Shown piece by piece: positions 29,841 through 35,429 of a stretch of 35,429 nt of DNA. The stretch covers positions 1 to 35,429 of the forward strand of contig CAXKVV010000406.1 of assembly GCA_964058805.1 (NCBI GenBank). Direction: 5' to 3'. Below the pieces are notes generated by a model, which had not been told where the DNA came from, did no database searches, and worked only from the letters and a program-made list of their open reading frames with translations. A program made the translations under genes and the position numbers. Origin of the DNA: Schoenoplectus triqueter. Its lineage: Eukaryota > Streptophyta > Magnoliopsida > Poales > Cyperaceae. Every line of letters begins with the position of its first letter. Positions within the stretch are counted from its first letter, which is position 1.

Positions 29841-30264
29841 CACAAATTTTTTAATCTAAAAATTAGTTAATCATTAAAAATAATAATAGAATTTTTTGTA
29901 ATTTTAATACTAAGAATGACAGTGCGCCACTGTCATTGGCACCAAAGAAATGTGCCACTGAAAATGGCGTCTTTCCATGAGTGTGCCACTGAAAATGATA
30001 TTTTTTTACACTTTGCAATGCAAATATAAAGGATTAAAAAAATAAAAAATTTCAAGGTTACTGTAGCAGCAAGTGGAAATGTTCCACTCCCACTAATGTA
30101 ATGATTTTTTTCTACAAATTAAAAAAAAAGACGTCACTGTGAGTGATGCGTTTTTAGGCGTCACTCATAGTGGCTCACTACCATTTTTAGTATTAAAATT
30201 TAAATTTTTTTGTTATTATTTTTAATGAAATGATTTAACTAATTATTAGATTACAAAATTTATG
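29841..30264. mobile_element. Mutator-like MITE 5 (424 bp, 9-bp target duplication)
   Basis: GACAAATAT occurs at 29832-29840 and 30265-30273, directly outside inverted ends that read CACAAATTTTTTAATCTAA (left) and CATAAATTTTGTAATCTAA (right, reverse complement). The arms continue for about 100 bp through TTAGTTAA and AATTTTAATACTAA. The centre carries variants of GTGCCACTGAAAATGG and GACGTCACTGTGAGTG. No coding capacity. The 9-bp duplication points to the Mutator superfamily. Confidence 0.88.
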
Positions 30265-30273
30265 GACAAATAT

Positions 30274-30582
30274 GTTAGGTTTGGAGTTCTAACATCTTCT
30301 TTCCATTCGTCAAGGGGGTAAGCAACATGCTAAAAAAAAGAACCTTGGTTCCTAACACATGAGGATCGCTAAGGGATGAGCAACACACTAAAAAAAGAAC
30401 ACTCAAAATTCAAGAAAATAAAAGAAGAAGAGGAGAACACATATGATCAGTTGAGAGAATTAAAAAAAAAGTTAGATTGAGGTTATGCCAATGATTTGGA
30501 AATTCTTTCAATCTATTGGGATTTATCTCTCACTTAGAAGCTCTTAGAATATCAAAATTTTACTAGTTGGAAGAAGATATTT
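30274..30582. other. Short spacer with a small duplication
   Basis: AGCAACATGCTAAAAAAAAG at about 30321 and a near copy, AGCAACACACTAAAAAAAG, at about 30377 form a roughly 56-bp tandem duplication. No gene. Confidence 0.4.
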
Positions 30583-31556
30583 ACACAACAAAGAAAACTA
30601 TTTATGCCCAGTGAATCGTTATAACAATTCAGGAATCATTATAACGGTTCATCTCAATACTCAAAAATATTTTAAAGCAGAAAATATGCATAAAAACCAG
30701 AGTGTATCGTTATGTAATGATTCTATAATCGTTACAACGATTCATGAAACATATAACGATTTGATGAATCATTATCACATTTCAGCTCAATTGATCAAAT
30801 GGTTATTCTTTCTAAACTGTTATAACGATTCGTAAACCGTTATAACAGTTCAGGCCGAAAATAATTTCTTCAGCTGTTTCAGAAGATCTATTTTAAAAAG
30901 GATCACCTCGCTCACTGAAAGATTAAGAAATTGGATCCAACTAGCTAAATCACTACTCCAGATAGCTTACTAGCCATATTCAAAGAGAGAGAAAAATCAA
31001 GATATTGATACACTCAATTAGCCAAATCTTTATTCTATCTCAATTTAGTTTCTCTCTATTCTCCCAACTTGATCTTTCGTGATCTTCTTGAAAACATTCT
31101 CTTGAGCTGTTGTGCTCAACTCCTTTTTGAGCTGTAGTGCTCACTTCTTATTTTGAGTGTGTTGTTACTCATGTTTTTTAGTGTGTTGTCATTCGTGTTA
31201 TCGATAGGCTTGACAGCCAATTTTTGTGTAAGGGATCAAGTTCTATAAGTGTAAAAATCTTTTTTAATATATCAGTTCAATCTCAATTGTTGGAGGTTCA
31301 TGGTACCGGAGACGTAGGCATTGTTAAAACCGAACTCCGTTACATCTTGTGTTCTTATTTTATCTTTAATTTTTTTCTCATATTTCTTTGATTGCTATAT
31401 TATTGTGAGAATTGTATTGATTTAAATTGTATTCCACTGCCATTACACTTGAACATTAAGCCCCAAATTGATTTATATATTTCTACCTTAGATTTTTTAC
31501 ATTCTTGCACTATTTTGACCTTTTGATACCACCATCCTAGGGCTTTCAAGGTCTAT
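30583..31556 (+). repeat. CGTTATAACG-palindrome repeat family, copy 3 (forward, 5'-truncated)
   Basis: Matches 7440-8500 in the same orientation almost end to end, including the palindrome cluster (30613-30860), the GATCTTCTTGAAAACATTCT stretch, a short tandem repeat region, and the CCGAACTCCGTTA and CATCCTAGGG phrases at the end. It lacks the first 190 bp or so of copy 1. Many palindromes here carry single-base changes, so this copy is somewhat more eroded. Confidence 0.85.
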
Positions 31557-31589
31557 CATAAAATTAGTAAAATATTATTTATTTTAGCT

Positions 31590-31760
31590 CTAATTATTTA
31601 TGATAATATAAAAATAAATATAAAATTTAAAATAATTGAGTTCTTCTAGAGTTCAATTTAAGTTCGAGTTTGGCTAGCTCGAGTTTGATTTAGTTTAAGT
31701 TTGATTTAGTTTGAGTTTAATTTAGCTCGAGTTCGATTCGTTTGTAGCCCTAGTCTTTGG
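31590..31760. repeat. GAGTTTGATTTAG-type short tandem repeats
   Basis: A run of near-copies of GAGTTTGATTTAGTTTAA ending in GCTCGAGTTCGATTCG and GTAGCCCTAG. Phrases of this type mark the edge of a common plant dispersed repeat. The element identity is not resolved. Confidence 0.45.
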
Positions 31761-32210
31761 CTTGAACCGTTACAATGATTCACAGTGAGCAGTTGCATTG
31801 GCTTAGAAAAGTAGTCGTTAAAGCCTTTAATTTTGAGATCTTGAATTGAAACATTTTGAGCCATTATAATAGCTTGAGAGTCACTGCAACGGCTCATAAC
31901 GTTACTTCATGATATTTTACAAATAAAATAAATTTATCAAATTATGACTAAATAATATGAGCCATTACATAACGACTTAGTCTTTTTTGAATTTTCTTAT
32001 TGTTTAAGCTCAATTTAACTTAATCAATTCAATCAAACTTAAGTCTAACTCAACTTAAATCTAATTAAGTTTTAATTTAACTCTTGCATTCTATCTTTAG
32101 ATTTGATCTCTTATGTAATAATTTATTTTATATTTAATCCCTATATAATACTCAAATAAGTTAAATCATAAAAGTCTATTATCATTTTGCAAACCGATAA
32201 ATAAAAAAAT
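31745..32210 (-). repeat. CGTTATAACG family, copy 4 (inverted, strongly diverged)
   Basis: The reverse complement resembles the outer part of copies 1 and 2: AAATTGAGCTTAAACAA is shared, and the far edge (TTTATCGGTTTGCAAAATG) corresponds to GATTTGTCGATTTGCAAAAC at the start of copy 1. CGTTA/TAACG-type words are present but mutated. It has the same head-to-head placement relative to copy 3 that copy 2 has to copy 1. Confidence 0.5.
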
Positions 32211-33710
32211 ATTTAGTACAACAAAATAGAATAAAAAATAACAGCTTGTCATATCACATCAACTGTCAATTGGCCCATTACACCTTTCCAAATAAAAAAA
32301 TTATAAGAATTTATACCATGATTTTTAATAAAATTATATCTTCAATCCACTATTATTTAGTTGAGGAAGATTATATACCAGTTTTTTTTATTTATTTGAT
32401 AAAGTTTCGTTATACATATTTACTTTGGATAGATACTTTTGAAAGTAATTATCCGTTCCCATATGTACTAGCTAGCTTCCCCGATTTTAAGTTCCCATGC
32501 ATATGCAATGCGTGTGCCGTGCAGTAGAAAATGAGAACATTAATTGACAAGTATCATATCACAAATAGCCTGGTAGTGCAAAGTCCAGTCAATTTCAATT
32601 ATTTATATCTTGTTTAGGTTGCGCTTAATTTTATTACGTTCCAAGTATCGTTGGTTTCCATGTCAAAGGTGACGTTCGTTTATATTCTTTAATTTTAATT
32701 GCTCCATATATTCGATCTTATCAGTTATTTGCAGCTTTGATATTATATATATATTTCGTACATGTTGACACTTGACAGTATTTTTTTTTTCCTTCGCTTT
32801 GCGAGTTTTCTAAGATGCTTTTTCAAGTACCGAAATAGGCCTTGATCCTTATCAATAGCTTCATCTGTTGATAATATGTTACTTTCTAGAATCAATCTTT
32901 AATTCAGGGACAGCAGTAATGTCTTTTATATAAGAGGTCATATATAGATGAAACAATTTGATAATGCTGTCTTTATAAACATTTAAAGCATGAGTGATTT
33001 GTACATTAATATATTGTTTCAGAAAAAGTAATTTTTGTGTAGTGCAAATATAATATTTTTATGTGGGAAATTGCAGAAATTCGAATGAAAAATCTTTATG
33101 AATATGTGAACTCAGACGTACACTTAATTTATTCCCATCCCCATCTAAAAAAAAAGTATGCTCTTTTGTCTAAAACCTGTCAATATTACATTTGAGAACG
33201 TACGTTGAGAAAAGCATTTACTTTCGAAAATATTAAATTATTTTATAAGTAATGAGTATTTTTAAAATCAGTCCAATTTGATGCATATATTATTAGGAAA
33301 TATATTGAACATGTATACATTTAATTTGTTAATTTAAGTTATATTTTCGAAAATGTTGATCTTGAATGGATGTATATGAAAAGTAGATGTCCGTTAGGAT
33401 TGTTCGAAAGAGAATAAATTATAACGTATTCGAGTCTTGGATTCTCGTAATCGCCGTCATGTCGAATTAATAGTAAACATCTTTTAAGATATATCTCCAA
33501 ATTTGGAAATTGAAACATGGATGAATAATCTTTGAGATTGTTAGGAAAAATTAAGGTCGCCTGATTAACATCCCAGCAGTGGCACAGATGCTAATCTGTT
33601 ATGTAAAATTCACTATAATGAATTTTAATGATCCGAAATGGACGAAACTTGTAAAAGTTTTAATTTACACATGATTTTCTTCCTTGGTGCTTATACTTGA
33701 TATGAATCTT
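32211..33710. other. AT-rich intergenic, no gene seen
   Basis: No supported frame. 32246-32527 (+) is an open frame of 93 codons without a recognisable family and with AT-driven composition (Tyr, Ile, Phe). Confidence 0.45.
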
Positions 33711-33766
33711 TTGGATGAATTAATTGTAGAAGTCTTATTTTGAATGAATTAATTGTAGAAGTATTA
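33711..33766 (+). repeat. Tandem duplication of GAATTAATTGTAGAAGT
   Basis: TGAATTAATTGTAGAAGT occurs at about 33715 and again at about 33744, directly beside MITE 6. It is a local direct repeat of about 29 bp. Confidence 0.75.
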
Positions 33767-34122
33767 TAGAGTAAAGATACCGTGAGTTTAACTCAAAAAG
33801 TACATCAACTTATCTCAAAATTTTAATTTATCATTCTCATTAAATTTTTATATGAAAATCTTGTAGGATATAAAAATTTGGAGTATTTTGAGATTTTTAA
33901 GTCATGATTTTTAATTTTTAAAAATCAGCTCTAAAAAAATAATAAATTTTTTAATATTTGAACATCATTTTTAAAAATTAAAAACGATGACTTAAAAATC
34001 TCAAAACACTTCAAATTTTTGCATCCCACAAGATTTTCATATAAATAATTTAATCGATGATAAATTAAAATTTCGAGACGATTTGATGTACTTTTTGAGT
34101 TAAACTCATGAAAGGCCTCTAT
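33767..34122. mobile_element. MITE-like hairpin element 6
   Basis: Almost the whole 356 bp is a palindrome: the left arm GAGTTTAACTCAAAAAGTAC, followed by ATTTTAATTTATCAT and TTTATATGAAAATCTTGT, is repeated in reverse on the right. The arms are about 150 bp with a short centre. ATAGAG at both outer edges suggests the ends. No target duplication was found. A transcript crossing it would fold into a long hairpin. Confidence 0.78.
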
Positions 34123-35429
34123 GAGCTTAAGCTCGCGATATCATATATATATATATATATAATTATATGCAATATTTAAATAGCGGGGAATAAAAAATTG
34201 GTCTCTCCAATTTTTATATTAAAAAAAATAGTTTAATAAATTTGACAACTCTATAACACTTGTTTTCATTTAGTGATTTTGACTAAACTAGTATAATATC
34301 AAAAATATTTTCAAATGCTGAAACAAGTATATAGGATATTAAACATTTTCATTCACAATTCATTATGAATTCATACTAGTCATGCGCTCAATACATCTTT
34401 TTGTACTAAAAGTTGTTTTTTTTTTCATTTTTTATATGAATTCATGAGTTCAAAAATAATTTGGTGTAAGACTTCTGTAAGTAGAAAACATTACTGTTAA
34501 AAATTTACAAAAAAAAAACAGAAATAAAAAGAATGTTCCGAGTATAGGATTTACTATTTTATGAACTCTAGCGAACCAAATGTCCTTTCACAAAAGAACA
34601 GATCATGTGGAGTCACGAGATGGAAGTAACAATAATATTTTCTTTTTTGCTACAGGGGTACATTACATAACAGTAAATAATTTGGCCTTAATGGAATAAT
34701 GGGGGAGGATATCACAGTCAAAAGGCGTTTTATGTCTAGAACAGAAAAACTATATATACTGAGCTAATTAATTACAATTGAAATTCATCTAAAATTAGAA
34801 AGACGTTTTAGTAATGCAAATCAGAAAGAAAGCATAGAATATTAGAAATATTATGTGTGACAACCTAGCTTAATGTCATCTTTGTTATTCGTCTTTTTCT
34901 CCGTTTCTTTTTATCTACATAGGTTTACGAGACAAGCGGCGCAGCTTAACCGATCTACCTGTGCAGATAGATCAGAGAATATTTTCTGGATAAACTCGGA
35001 ATAAGTTGAGCTCATTTTGTCCTCGCACGTAAATCTCTACTCTGGTTTTTGGATTTGGAGGGGGACATTTGTAGAATAATATATTATATATGTTAAACAA
35101 TATTCGTTCAAACTTAACTTTCGTACGTGGTAGTATTGAATTATTAAAAGACGTTCCAAAGAAAAGTTTTATTTATACAAACTTCCTTCAATCTACGATA
35201 ATTATTGAATAAATGACATAGAAAATATTCAGAATTTTATTTGAATATTTAGGATTTTTTATAATAGCGAAAATAACAAGTCAAAGCTTGGTCAAACAAA
35301 AAAAAGCAAACAAAGTTCTTTTTCTTTTAAATTGTTTCAGTACAGTAAAATTCTTAAAACTGAAATGTTTTTACATAAAAAATAATATGAAAGACAAAGA
35401 ATTTTTAGAAATAAATTTGAGTCAATTTG
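34123..35429. other. AT-rich intergenic with (AT)n tract, no gene seen
   Basis: An (AT)n tract lies at about 34141-34162. No supported coding frame or element was recognised up to the window end. Confidence 0.45.

Overview
The window is nuclear DNA from a flowering plant, most likely a dicot; the species cannot be named from sequence alone. It is AT-rich, carries plant Ty1/copia and Ty3/gypsy-like retrotransposon debris, a plant pararetrovirus (caulimovirid) relic and several small inverted-repeat transposons. Only one clearly intact host gene is visible: a two-exon linker histone H1 gene on the + strand (25320-26732, 295 codons before the stop).

Region by region: 1-260 is the RNase H end of a copia polyprotein. 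300-540 and 1390-2102 hold short decayed open frames, one with an AT-hook motif. 2344-4414 is a complete, young, non-autonomous copia element on the - strand, with two 466-bp LTRs, a 5-bp target duplication, a Met-tRNA primer site and a broken gag but no pol. 4480-6326 is the 3' end of an endogenous caulimovirid on the - strand: RNase H tail, viroplasmin/transactivator-like ORF, proline-rich and charged C-terminal frame, then a promoter plus poly(A) arrangement. It abuts a copia gag/protease fragment (6330-6780). 6792-9500 looks like a gypsy-type LTR interrupted by a repeat family full of AATCGTTATAACGATT-type palindromes; the same family recurs at 30583-32210. 10490-12330 is a strand-asymmetric block with a promoter-like CT-rich leader on the - strand. 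12840-20960 is a large Sirevirus-like copia ruin (LTR end, primer site, gag, zinc knuckle, protease), split by about 5 kb of other repeats that include a degenerate AT-rich tandem array (17510-18260). 21000-21406 looks like a CACTA transposon end.

From 21.4 kb the character changes. The H1 gene sits in low-repeat DNA, and its surroundings carry a cluster of small inverted-repeat elements (MITEs) at 23254-23516, 27059-27331, 28488-28846, 28900-29100, 29841-30264 and 33767-34122. Two of these have perfect 9-bp target duplications, as expected of Mutator-like elements. The layout is a retrotransposon graveyard on the left and a gene with MITE-rich flanks on the right.

No rRNA, tRNA or CRISPR array was recognised. 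I found no convincing new multi-gene system. The most notable items are the pararetrovirus relic, the palindrome-bearing repeat family, the small gag-only LTR element with a lysine-coding purine tract, and the MITE cluster around H1.
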